Below, in pieces: positions 22,035 to 29,868 of a stretch of DNA of 64,000 bases (its first letter is position 1; each line of letters begins with the position of its first letter). The notes below the pieces were generated by a model, which worked only from the letters and a program-made list of their open reading frames with translations, searched no databases and was not told the origin of the DNA. Made by a program: the position numbers and the translations under genes. Location of the stretch: positions 1 to 64,000 of the forward strand of contig DATKQE010000109.1 in NCBI GenBank assembly GCA_035532935.1. The letters are read 5' to 3'. Source of the stretch: DATJLY01 sp035532935 (GTDB taxonomy: Bacteria; Pseudomonadota; Alphaproteobacteria; ATCC43930; CGMCC-115725).

Positions 22035-22511
22035 TCAGCCTTCGGCCGCGAGCGCCTTGCCGCCGACCTCCGCCGGCTTTGCCGCGATCAGGATGAAGCA
22101 GATCGTGCAGGGCTGCGTCCCGCGGTTCACCCAGTTGTGGATCGTGCCGCGCTGCACCAGCACGTCACCCGCCTTGAGACGGACCGTCGAATCGTCGAGC
22201 TCCATGTCGATTTCGCCGTTGAGGATCACGGCGTAGTCGATTGAATCGGTGCGGTGCATGCGGCGCTGCACGCCGGGGCTGAACTCGACCACGCGGCAGA
22301 CGGTGCCGTTATCGAGCGTGGTGCCGACCTTGCGTTGCGATTCGTCGGCGCTGCCGTCGTTATTGACCGGGAAACCCTGGGTCGTCCAGACGACCGTGGC
22401 CATCGCGCCCGGCCGGCCCTGCGCGATGTTCTTGACCTGCTCGTCGATCGTGACGACCGCCTTGCCGTTCTTGTCGTGGCCTGTCACCACCCGCCGCAAC
22501 TGCAACGCCAT
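22035..22511 (-). CDS. cupin domain protein
   Basis: A 158-residue single-domain cupin. The first cupin motif region (GVQRRMHRTDSIDYAVILNGEIDMELDD in part, with Met replacing one usual His) and the second (LKAGDVLVQRGTIHNWVNRG) are recognisable and could bind a divalent metal. Its resemblance to small cupins beside dioxygenases or oxidoreductases suggests a sensing or isomerase role, but the substrate is unknown. The ATG at 22511 follows GGGAGAACGAGG. It is about 115 bases upstream of the FMN 2-hydroxyacid oxidase gene in the same direction. Confidence 0.85.
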   Translation of the reverse strand: MALQLRRVVTGHDKNGKAVVTIDEQVKNIAQGRPGAMATVVWTTQGFPVNNDGSADESQRKVGTTLDNGTVCRVVEFSPGVQRRMHRTDSIDYAVILNGEIDMELDDSTVRLKAGDVLVQRGTIHNWVNRGTQPCTICFILIAAKPAEVGGKALAAEG

Positions 22512-22825
22512 CCTCGTTCTCCCTATTCCCGCGCGCGGATCAATACGCTTTGCGCAGCGAGAATAGGGGCGCTGCCTGCACCAGGCAACGCCGGCGACAT
22601 CCTTGCTCCTCGGTCTCGCCACGGGTCGGCCGTTGCCCGTCGATCCTGTTTTACCCCTGTTTCAACGGGCGGTGGTGTGGGCATCGTGCCGGCATTCGGG
22701 AAACGTCGTGCTACATCTAGGGGGAAAAAACAAAAGCTACACTACCGATTGAATCTGTGTTATGTTCTTTCGCCGGGTGATGCACTGGATTGGCCAGTGC
22801 ACAACCCACGCATAGAGGGAAAACA
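22512..22825. other. intergenic stretch before the Lys/Ala mini-gene
   Basis: About 310 bases containing the divergent promoters of the cupin gene and the mini-gene. Bases about 22711-22780 are A/T-richer than the surroundings, as expected for a promoter; TATGTT at 22761 is a possible -10 but no good -35 is seen. A perfect inverted repeat follows at 22781-22801. Confidence 0.5.
22781..22801 (+). promoter_or_regulatory. perfect 8-bp inverted repeat in the mini-gene leader
   Basis: TGCACTGG (22781-22788) and CCAGTGCA (22794-22801) are perfect reverse complements around ATTGG. The repeat ends 24 bases before the start codon of the Lys/Ala mini-gene, so it could be a repressor operator or a 5' UTR hairpin next to the ribosome binding site. 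Confidence 0.5.
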
Positions 22826-22903
22826 ATGGCTGCTGCGAAAAAGCGCAAGGGCGCTGCCAAGAAGAAGGCCGTCAAGCGCACTGCCAAGAAGGCGAAGAAG
22901 TAA
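22826..22903 (+). CDS. 25-residue lysine/alanine-rich histone-tail-like protein
   Basis: A short gene: ATG at 22826, TAA at 22901-22903. The product is almost only Ala, Lys and Arg, with KKxA-type repeats (for example GAAKKKAVKRTAKKAKK), like bacterial histone H1-like C-terminal tails. Such peptides can bind DNA or RNA non-specifically. A ribosome binding site (AGAGGG) lies seven bases upstream. The gene has its own A/T-rich upstream region, a leader palindrome and a strong rho-independent terminator 33 bases downstream, which together argue for a real monocistronic gene. It is 25 codons, too short for most gene finders. Confidence 0.75.
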   Translation: MAAAKKRKGAAKKKAVKRTAKKAKK

Positions 22904-22935
22904 CGGGCAAGAGCCAAGACCTTCGTTAGGCACGG

Positions 22936-22985
22936 CGGGGCTGCTCCCGAGCGGTTTGAAGCTCAGGGGCAGCCCCGACGGTTTT
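22936..22985 (+). terminator. rho-independent terminator of the Lys/Ala mini-gene
   Basis: Arms 22936-22951 and 22962-22977 form a 16-position stem (CGGGGCTGC with GCAGCCCCG at its base, then one G:U and one mismatch) with a 10-base loop. A short T-run (TTTT, 22982-22985) follows. The stem is long and strong. It reaches to the stop codon of the convergent COG0523 gene. Confidence 0.85.
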
Positions 22986-24013
22986 CAGGGCGGCGTTTCA
23001 TTGGCGTCCGCCACAGCCGCCGCAAACGACTTCGCCAGCGTCGACGCCGCGATATTGCGGGTGATGAAGATCATGCGGGTGCGCCGGTCGCCGTCGGGCC
23101 AGCGCGCCCGTTCGACCGGCGGGTGGAAGACGTGCTGCACTCCATGGATCACCACCGGCCCGGCGCGGCCGGCGACGTTGACGATTCCCTTGACGCGCAG
23201 CAGATCGGGGCCTTTGAGCGAGGCCACCGCGCCGAGCCAGGCGCTGAGCGCCGGCCACGACACCGGCGCGTCATGGACCAGGGCGACCGTGCTGATGCCG
23301 TGATGGTGGGCGAGATGCGCCGCATCGTCGGCGTGGCCGTGGTCATGGTGCCCATGGCCGAGCGCGGCCGTGACGGCGAGCCGATCGCGCGGCGGCGCCG
23401 GCGCGAACAGCGCATCGGGCTCGATCCGGCCCTGGATGGCGACGACGACGGGAGCGTCGGGGTTGAGCGCCGCCAGTCGCGCCATCACCTGGGCGGCGAC
23501 CGGCGCCGTGACGAGATCGGTCTTGGTCAGGACGATGCGGTCGGCGACCGCGGCCTGCTTGGCCGCCTCGAAATGGGCGTCGAACTGGGCCAGCGCGTTC
23601 GCGGCGTCGACCGTGGTGACGACGCGGTCGAGCCGGTAGAGCGGCGCCAGGGCCGGCTCGGCCATGAGCGTGTGGAGGATGGGGGCAGGGTCGGCGAGGC
23701 CGGTGGTCTCGATGACGACGCGGCTGAAGGGCGCGATCGCGCCGCTCTGCCGCCGCGCGGCGAGCCCGGCGAGCGTGTCGACGAGATCGCCCCGGACGGT
23801 GCAGCAGATGCAGCCGCTTTTCAGCAGCACCGCGTCCTCGAATGCGGTTTCGATCAGCAGGTGGTCGAGCCCGATCTCGCCGAATTCGTTAACGATAACG
23901 GCGGTGTCGGCCATCCCCGGATGCGCGAGCAGCCCGTTGAGGAGCGTCGTCTTGCCGCTGCCCAGGAATCCGGTGATGAGGGTCGCCGGCACTGCCCGGT
24001 CCGCCTCCGGCAT
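22985..24013 (-). CDS. COG0523 (CobW/YciC/ZigA) metal-chaperone GTPase
   Basis: A 342-residue G3E GTPase that handles zinc, cobalt or another metal. Walker A is GFLGSGKTT (residues 14-22). The metal-binding CICC motif is at residues 68-71 and the guanine-specificity motif is in LTKTDL. A His-rich stretch at about 225-247 (GHGHHDHGHADD and HHHG) and a C-terminal CobW_C domain complete the protein. I prefer the ATG at 24013, nine bases after GGGAGG, over the upstream GTG at 24037. It is divergent from a transporter gene, with a small palindrome between them. No Zur box is evident. Confidence 0.92.
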   Translation of the reverse strand: MPEADRAVPATLITGFLGSGKTTLLNGLLAHPGMADTAVIVNEFGEIGLDHLLIETAFEDAVLLKSGCICCTVRGDLVDTLAGLAARRQSGAIAPFSRVVIETTGLADPAPILHTLMAEPALAPLYRLDRVVTTVDAANALAQFDAHFEAAKQAAVADRIVLTKTDLVTAPVAAQVMARLAALNPDAPVVVAIQGRIEPDALFAPAPPRDRLAVTAALGHGHHDHGHADDAAHLAHHHGISTVALVHDAPVSWPALSAWLGAVASLKGPDLLRVKGIVNVAGRAGPVVIHGVQHVFHPPVERARWPDGDRRTRMIFITRNIAASTLAKSFAAAVADANETPP

Positions 24014-24057
24014 CGCCAACCTCCCGCCAAGCCTCACGCAAAATTCACATTTTCAAA

Positions 24058-24075
24058 CTTAGCGCCTCTGCTAAG
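24058..24075. promoter_or_regulatory. small inverted repeat in the divergent COG0523/ABC promoter region
   Basis: CTTAGC (24058-24063) and GCTAAG (24070-24075) are reverse complements around six bases, in an A/T-rich stretch between divergent genes. The position suits an operator for one or both genes. No regulator is identified. Confidence 0.35.
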
Positions 24076-24126
24076 ATCACGCCAAGCGCGCGTAACAAGA
24101 AAAGAGACGGCCGGGAGGACCAAAAG

Positions 24127-25137
24127 TTGACCAGAGCCATTGTAACCATCGTCGCTGCGATCTGCGCCGTCCTCGGCACCGCCGCCGCGCACGCCGACGG
24201 ACCGGTGAAACTGCGCATCGGCTGGGTGCAGGTCGGCCATGTCACGCCGATGTACGACATTCTCGTCAAGCGCCATCCCGCGCTCTTCCCGCATTACGGC
24301 AAGAGCTATACCGCCGAGGGCGTGCGCTTCAACGGCACCACGCCCGAGATTCAGGCGATGGCGGTGGGCGAGCTCGAGATCGCCTCGCTGGCGCCGTCGT
24401 CCTTCACGCTCGCCGTGACCAACGCGAAGCTCGACGTGCGCATGGTCTCCGATCTGATCCAGGACGGCCTGCCGGATGCGTTCGACGAGCCCTTCATGGT
24501 GCGCAAGGACGGGCCGATCAAGACGATCGAGGACGTGCGCGGCAAGCGCGTCGCCACCAACGCCATCGGCTCGGCGAGCGACAACTCGATGCGCATCATG
24601 TTCCGCAAGCACGGCATCAAGGACAGCGACTTCACCACGGTCGAGGTGAATTTCGCCAACATGTTCCCGATGATCGAGCAGGGCAAGGTCGACCTCATCG
24701 CCGCGCTGCCGCAATCGCTCAAGGAGATCAGGGATTCGGGGCGCTACCGCACGCTCTTCACGGCGGGCCAGGCGCGCGGGCCGGCCGAGACCGTGACCTG
24801 GGGCATCAGGGAGGATTTCATCAAGGCGCACCGGGCGGCGCTCGTCGATTTCTTCGAGGACCATCTGCGCGCGCTGCGCTGGTTCCTCGATCCCAAGCAT
24901 CACGACGAGGCGGTCGCGATCGCGGCACAGGTGACCAAGCAGAATCCCGACGCGCTCGGCTACTTCTTCACCAAGGACGATTTCTACCGCAACCCGGACG
25001 GCTTGCCCAATCTCAAGGCCGCCCAGAGCGAGATCGACGATTCCGTGAAGCTCGGCATCCTGCCCAAGCGGATCGACATCAACGATCACGTCGACCTCTC
25101 GCTCATCAAGGAGGCGAAGAAGCGGCTCGATGATTGA
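24127..25137 (+). CDS. NMT1/SsuA-like ABC transporter substrate-binding protein
   Basis: Periplasmic type II binding protein of 336 residues. The signal peptide runs to about AAAHADG (residue 24). The mature part begins LRIGWVQVGHVTPMYDILVKR and has the usual IKTIEDVRGKRVATNAIGSASDNSMR block of the nitrate/sulfonate/taurine group. The start is a TTG at 24127, supported by GGGAGGA ten bases upstream and by the signal peptide. Two permease genes follow at once, so this is the receptor of that importer. The ligand is unknown. Confidence 0.9.
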   Translation: MTRAIVTIVAAICAVLGTAAAHADGPVKLRIGWVQVGHVTPMYDILVKRHPALFPHYGKSYTAEGVRFNGTTPEIQAMAVGELEIASLAPSSFTLAVTNAKLDVRMVSDLIQDGLPDAFDEPFMVRKDGPIKTIEDVRGKRVATNAIGSASDNSMRIMFRKHGIKDSDFTTVEVNFANMFPMIEQGKVDLIAALPQSLKEIRDSGRYRTLFTAGQARGPAETVTWGIREDFIKAHRAALVDFFEDHLRALRWFLDPKHHDEAVAIAAQVTKQNPDALGYFFTKDDFYRNPDGLPNLKAAQSEIDDSVKLGILPKRIDINDHVDLSLIKEAKKRLDD

Positions 25138-25170
25138 GATCCTTCCGACGTTTCCCTGTGGAGGCGCGAC

Positions 25171-26064
25171 ATGACCACCGAGGCCACCACGACCGATGAG
25201 GTCACCGAAATCGAGACGAGTGGCTATGCGCGGGTGGAATACCGCCGCCTCGCCACCACCACCTTCGTTCGTTATTTGCCGCTTCTCATCCTGGCGGCGA
25301 TCTGGGAGGCGTCGTCCCGGCTCGGGCTCGTCTCGACACTGGCGCTGCCGCCGCTCGACACCGTGATCACGTCGTGGTTTTCGCTGCTGGTGCCGTCCAA
25401 CCCCGCGCCGGCGACGGCGGCGGGATTGAGCGGCGCGCTGACATGGATCGGGTGGGCGCTGAGCGGCGATCTCATCACCAACGGTGCGGATTCGCTGTGG
25501 CGGCTGTCGGCCGGGCTCGCCATGGCGATCAGCATCGGCACCGCGATCGGCGTGCTGATGGCGTGGTACAAGCCGTTCGACATCATGATGAACCCGATCG
25601 TGCAGGTGTTCTATCCGATGCCGAAATCGGCGCTCATCCCGGTGACGGTGCTGTGGCTCGGCTTCGGCCACTGGTCGAAGATCGTGCTCATCTTCATCGG
25701 CTGCATGCTGCCGGTCACGCTCTCGGCCTATAACGGTGCGCGCGGCACCGAGCAGTTCCTGGTGTGGTCGGCGCGCAGCATGGGGGCGAGCCGGCGCCGC
25801 ACGCTGATCGAGGTGGTGCTGCCGAGCGCGCTGCCCGAGATCATGAGCGGCATCCGCACGGCGCTGGCGCTGTCGTTCATCCTGATGGTGGCCTCGGAGC
25901 TCATCGTCGCGCGCTCGGGCCTTGGCTACATGGTCGGCTGGCTCGGCGATGGCGGCGTCTATGACGCGATGTTCGCCGTGGTGCTGACGATATCGGCCCT
26001 CGGTTTCGCCGCGGATCGCGGCTATCTCATGCTGATGAAACGGGTGCTCTCATGGCGCGAATGA
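25171..26064 (+). CDS. ABC transporter permease (SsuC/TauC type), first of two
   Basis: Inner-membrane permease of 297 residues with about six helices. The EAA-type loop that contacts the ATPase is present (SMGASRRRTLIEVVLPSALP, then EIMSGIRTALALSF). An unusually long periplasmic loop follows the first helix (about residues 65-105). The N-terminus is an acidic, Thr-rich cytoplasmic tail. It overlaps the second permease gene by 13 bases. Confidence 0.9.
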   Translation: MTTEATTTDEVTEIETSGYARVEYRRLATTTFVRYLPLLILAAIWEASSRLGLVSTLALPPLDTVITSWFSLLVPSNPAPATAAGLSGALTWIGWALSGDLITNGADSLWRLSAGLAMAISIGTAIGVLMAWYKPFDIMMNPIVQVFYPMPKSALIPVTVLWLGFGHWSKIVLIFIGCMLPVTLSAYNGARGTEQFLVWSARSMGASRRRTLIEVVLPSALPEIMSGIRTALALSFILMVASELIVARSGLGYMVGWLGDGGVYDAMFAVVLTISALGFAADRGYLMLMKRVLSWRE

Positions 26065-26906
26065 CCAATACCGGCGGCGCCACGGCGGCGCTGCTGAATT
26101 TTGCCGAAGAGCGCCCGTTCGACCGCTGGTTCGAGCAGGGAAAGCGCCTGTTCATGGCGGCCTTCCCCATCGTCGTGCTGCTCGGCGCGTGGTACGAGGC
26201 GACGGCGCTGCACCTGACGACGGCGTTCCTGCTGCCGTCGCCGGTCGCGGTGGCCGAGCGGATGTGGACCGACACCACCTCGGGCGATCTCGTGCTCAAT
26301 ATCGGGCTGACGCTCTATCGCGCGTTCGTCGGTTTCGTCATCGCCGCCAGCGTCGGCGTGGTGGTCGGCATCCTGATCGCGCGCTCGCGCGCGGTGCATT
26401 GGTTCTTCGATCCCATCATCTCGGTGGGATTCCCGATGCCCAAGGTGGCGTTCCTGCCGATCTTCATGCTGTGGTTCGGGCTCTACGACACCTCGAAGAT
26501 CGCGCTCGTCATCTTCGATGCGGTGTTCCCCGTGCTCACCGCGACCGTGGCGGCGACCCAGGGTGTCGATCGCCAGATGCTGTGGTCGGCGCGCATGCTG
26601 GGGGCGAGCGAGAAACAGCTCCTGTGGGAGATCATCATGCCGGCGGCGTTCCCCTCGATCATGACCGGACTGCAGATCGCGCTGCCGATCTCGCTCATCG
26701 TCACGATCGTCGCCGAGATGATCATGGGCGGGCCTGGCCTCGGCGGCTCGATGATCGCGGCGTCGCGCTTCGCCGATTCGCCCGGCGTCTTCGCCGGCAT
26801 CATCGAGATCGCCATCGCCGGCTATTGCGTCGTCAAGGGCATGGCGATGGTGCGCCGCCGTCTCCTGGTCTGGCACCAGGAAGCCGAGGACCCGACGACG
26901 GTGTAG
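26052..26906 (+). CDS. ABC transporter permease (SsuC/TauC type), second of two
   Basis: A 284-residue permease homologous to the preceding one, with a clear EAA loop (MLGASEKQLLWEIIMPAAFP, then SIMTGLQIALP). Together they probably form a heterodimeric channel fed by the binding protein upstream. No ATP-binding subunit gene follows: the next gene encodes a beta-propeller. The ATPase must be supplied from elsewhere or has been lost. The ATG at 26052 lies within the end of the first permease gene. Confidence 0.9.
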   Translation: MARMTNTGGATAALLNFAEERPFDRWFEQGKRLFMAAFPIVVLLGAWYEATALHLTTAFLLPSPVAVAERMWTDTTSGDLVLNIGLTLYRAFVGFVIAASVGVVVGILIARSRAVHWFFDPIISVGFPMPKVAFLPIFMLWFGLYDTSKIALVIFDAVFPVLTATVAATQGVDRQMLWSARMLGASEKQLLWEIIMPAAFPSIMTGLQIALPISLIVTIVAEMIMGGPGLGGSMIAASRFADSPGVFAGIIEIAIAGYCVVKGMAMVRRRLLVWHQEAEDPTTV

Positions 26907-27016
26907 ACGGCGGCCGTCGCCGCTTGGGCCTTCCTCTTGCGCCCGCGCCTGGCGCCGTGCATAGGTAGCGGCGATGCCGTCCGCCTGTCGATGGGCGGCG
27001 CTCGAGGGGAGTCGCA

Positions 27017-28219
27017 ATGGCCAAGGCGCTGAACATGAAGCTGATCGCCCAGCACGAACTCGCCGGTTTCGGCGGGCTGGGCGAGGGCATGAGCCTGCAG
27101 CTCGCGAAGGACGGGCGCCGCATCCTGTGGCTCGCGCATGAATCCGCGCCCAAGAATTTCACCGGTGTCGATGTCAGCGATCCGAAAAACCCCAAGCTCG
27201 TGGTGCAGACCGAATTGCCGCATCGCCAGATGCGCTCCAATTCGCTCGAAGTCTGCGGCGACATCATGGCGGTCGCCTATCAGACGGCGAAGCAGGGCGC
27301 CGAGTCCGCGGGGATCGAGCTGTTCGACATCGCCAAGCCCGAGGCGCCGCGCCGGATTTCCTTCTTCGACTGCTCGGGTCCGCATTCGCGCGGCGTGCAT
27401 CAGCTCTGGTACATCGACGGCGAGACCATCCATTTCTCCGGCGGCGCCGCCGACTTCACGCCGCGCAATGCCAAGGACGACCAGTTCTACCGCGCCATCG
27501 ACGTGCGCGATCCGGCGAAGCCGCGCGAGATCTGCCGCTGGTGGATGCCGGGCGTCAAGGAGGGCGACGATGCGCCGCCGCCGCCGCGCCATCCCAAATT
27601 CGACGGCGGGTTCCGTCCGCACAACACCAATGTCTATCCCGAGCGGCCCGACCGCGCCTATCTCGGCTATATCGACGGCGGCGTGTTCATCCTCGACATC
27701 TCCGACAAGGCGCATCCCAAGGCGGTCGGGCACTGGAACCCGCATCCGCCGTTCCCCGGCTTCACCCATACCGCGATGCCGCTCTTCGAGCGCGACCTTC
27801 TGGTGGTGAGCGACGAGAGTGTCCGCGAGAAGGCCGGCGACTGGCCGAAGCTCGTGTGGATTCTCGACATGCGCCGCGAGGACAACCTCGTGCCGGTATC
27901 GACCCTGCCGCTGCCGGTCGAGGAATTCCGCAGCGTCGGCGGCCGGTTCGGCGCGCACAACATGCACGAGAACCGCCCCGGCCCGGCGTTCCACTCGCCC
28001 AATCTCGTCTTCGGCACGTATTTCAGCGGCGGCGTCCGCGTCCACGACATCGCCGACCCGCTACAGCCCAAGGAAGTCGCCTATTTCGTCCCCGACCCGC
28101 CCAAGAACTCGCCGGCGGGCTCGGCCCAGATCAACGACGTCTATGTCGATGAGAACGAGCTGGTCTATGCCGTCGACCGCTTCACCGGCGGGCTCTACGT
28201 CATCGAGATGACGCTCTGA
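27017..28219 (+). CDS. LVIVD-repeat beta-propeller protein
   Basis: A 400-residue protein of LVIVD-type repeats. Blades are visible as recurring strands such as GIELFDIAKPEAPRRI, YRAIDVRDPAKPREI, GVFILDISDKAHPKAV, GVRVHDIADPLQPKEV and a closing GLYVIEMTL. No signal peptide is present, so it appears cytoplasmic. Several conserved-looking His residues (FRPHNTNV, FTHTAMP, GAHNMHEN) point inward in such propellers and could bind a metal or ligand. Function is unknown. It follows the ABC importer by 110 bases on the same strand. Its 3' end overlaps the convergent gene by 25 bases. Confidence 0.8.
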   Translation: MAKALNMKLIAQHELAGFGGLGEGMSLQLAKDGRRILWLAHESAPKNFTGVDVSDPKNPKLVVQTELPHRQMRSNSLEVCGDIMAVAYQTAKQGAESAGIELFDIAKPEAPRRISFFDCSGPHSRGVHQLWYIDGETIHFSGGAADFTPRNAKDDQFYRAIDVRDPAKPREICRWWMPGVKEGDDAPPPPRHPKFDGGFRPHNTNVYPERPDRAYLGYIDGGVFILDISDKAHPKAVGHWNPHPPFPGFTHTAMPLFERDLLVVSDESVREKAGDWPKLVWILDMRREDNLVPVSTLPLPVEEFRSVGGRFGAHNMHENRPGPAFHSPNLVFGTYFSGGVRVHDIADPLQPKEVAYFVPDPPKNSPAGSAQINDVYVDENELVYAVDRFTGGLYVIEMTL

Positions 28220-28911
28220 TCGCCGGCGGCGACGATCGTATCGAGCGTCTGCGGCGCGAACGGGCTCTTCGGCAGGCGCACGCCTTCCCAGAAGCGCTGG
28301 AACGGCGCGGGCAGCAGGCGGGCGAGCAGTGCTGCGCCCTCTTGTCGCAGGGCCTGTGCCGGCACCTCGACGAGCCTGACGCCGGAAGCGGCGAGGCGCT
28401 GTAATTCCGCCTGGCGCTGGCGACGCGGACTGGCGCTGCCGCGGAGTTCGATGGCGACGAGCGCGTCCCCGGTCCAGAACGCGAAATCGACCCGCACCGG
28501 CGGCGTATCGTCGGCACCGTCAAGATGCGCCTGCGGCAGCGGCCGCAGCGCAGCGAAGCTCCAGTCCGGCGGCGCGAACAGCCCGCCCGTGCCGGCAGCG
28601 AGCGCAGCGAGCGCCGGCTCGGAAGCGGCGATCGCCGCCGCGATATGGGCGAAATAGGCGTCGAGAAATTGTCGCGACGGCCGGTCCCACAGTCCGCACA
28701 GCGATTGCAGATGCTCGCGCAGGAGATCGAGCCGTTCCGCCACCGTCGCAATGCGGATGAGATCGGGCGGCTCCGGAAAGGGATAGGGTCCGTCGGCGAG
28801 GCGAAGCGCCACGCCGCCCCGCACGACGATCGCGGGCTCGCCGGTTTCGCCCGGCGCGCAATGCGCCCGGCCGTAGGGGATGAGGAGCGTGTCGCGATCC
28901 GGCGCCGCCAT
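28195..28911 (-). CDS. hypothetical protein with a possible degenerate PD-(D/E)xK-like core
   Basis: A 238-residue cytoplasmic protein that I cannot assign. A segment near residues 140-165 reads VRVDFAFW, then ALVAIELRGS. This resembles the beta-hairpin core of PD-(D/E)xK nucleases, with Arg in place of the Lys. The following RRQRQAELQRLAASGVRLVEVPAQAL would be the next helix and strand of that fold. The ATG at 28911 follows GGGAGG; an ATG four codons upstream is possible. Its 3' end overlaps the LVIVD gene. The nuclease-like idea is an inference and catalytic activity is doubtful. Confidence 0.6.
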   Translation of the reverse strand: MAAPDRDTLLIPYGRAHCAPGETGEPAIVVRGGVALRLADGPYPFPEPPDLIRIATVAERLDLLREHLQSLCGLWDRPSRQFLDAYFAHIAAAIAASEPALAALAAGTGGLFAPPDWSFAALRPLPQAHLDGADDTPPVRVDFAFWTGDALVAIELRGSASPRRQRQAELQRLAASGVRLVEVPAQALRQEGAALLARLLPAPFQRFWEGVRLPKSPFAPQTLDTIVAAGDQSVISMT

Positions 28912-29036
28912 GCCGCCTCCCATACCGCCTCGCCCGCCATCATGCCAGCTTCGGCGCGCGCGCGACGTTATCCATCATTCGCGACGGGCGGCCCATCCGG
29001 GTCGGCGCGCGACGGCGCCAAGGGGGCCGGGGATGG

Positions 29037-29792
29037 ATCGGCCGCGTCGCTCTTATAATCGTCGTTGTCCTTCCCCTCCCTGTCCTGGTGAGCGCCTGCA
29101 TGTTCGGTCGCACCAATGACGTGCCGTGGTATGCGGCACGCCGCGACGCCTCCGGTCTCGCGCCCGATCCGGCGGCGACGCCCGAGGCCGTCATCCAGAT
29201 CTATGCGGCGCGCGCCGTCGCCTGGCGCGGGACCGTCGCCGTCCATACCTGGATCGCAGTGAAGCCGACGGGCGCGCCGCGCTATACGCGCTATGAGGTG
29301 ATGGGGTTCGGCGTCGCGAATGGGGCGCCCGCGGTCCGCATCGACCGCACCGGTCCCGACAATTACTGGTTCGGCGCGCGTCCCGAGGTCATCCTCGACC
29401 GCCGCGGCGACGGCGTCGATACGCTCATCGCGGCGGTCGAGGCCGCGGTGCGGCGCTATCCCTATCCGCGCGAATACCGCATCTGGCCCGGTCCCAACAG
29501 CAACACCTTCATCGCCTTCATCGGCCGCAGCGTGCCGGCACTGCAACTCGATCTTCCCGCCAACGCGATCGGCAAGGATTATCTGCCGGGCGGCGCCGTG
29601 TTCGGCACGGCGCCTTCCGGCACGGGCTATCAGGTCTCGCTGTTCGGCCTCGTCGGCATTCTCTTCGCGCGCGCCGAGGGGATCGAGGTGAACCTGCTGG
29701 GCCTCAACATCGGCATCGATTTCGCGTCGCCGGCGCTCCGGCTCCCAGGCATCGGGCGGCTCGGCCCGCCGCGGGTCGCGCGCCAAGGATAG
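29037..29792 (+). CDS. DUF3750 protein, probable lipoprotein with an unclear start
   Basis: The DUF3750 core is clear: VAVHTWIAVKP, TRYEVMGFG, REYRIWPGPNSNTFI, LPANAIGKDYLPGG, and GIEVNLLGLNIGIDF near the end. Family role unknown. The same frame encodes a hydrophobic stretch and lipobox upstream (GRVALIIVVVLPLPVLVSAC, Cys at 29097-29099), but that stretch has no ATG, GTG or TTG before it. The only nearby ATG (29033) is one base out of frame. Either one base is missing or extra near 29036, a non-standard codon is used, or translation begins at the GTG at 29088, which would lose the signal. I list the frame from 29037. Confidence 0.7.
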   Translation: MGRVALIIVVVLPLPVLVSACMFGRTNDVPWYAARRDASGLAPDPAATPEAVIQIYAARAVAWRGTVAVHTWIAVKPTGAPRYTRYEVMGFGVANGAPAVRIDRTGPDNYWFGARPEVILDRRGDGVDTLIAAVEAAVRRYPYPREYRIWPGPNSNTFIAFIGRSVPALQLDLPANAIGKDYLPGGAVFGTAPSGTGYQVSLFGLVGILFARAEGIEVNLLGLNIGIDFASPALRLPGIGRLGPPRVARQG

Positions 29793-29868
29793 CGCCCGCT
29801 ATCGTCGGCGCGGCACGCGCGCGGCTTGGCGCCGCTGCGGCGGTACGCGTTTCCTCAACTCTGATCGG

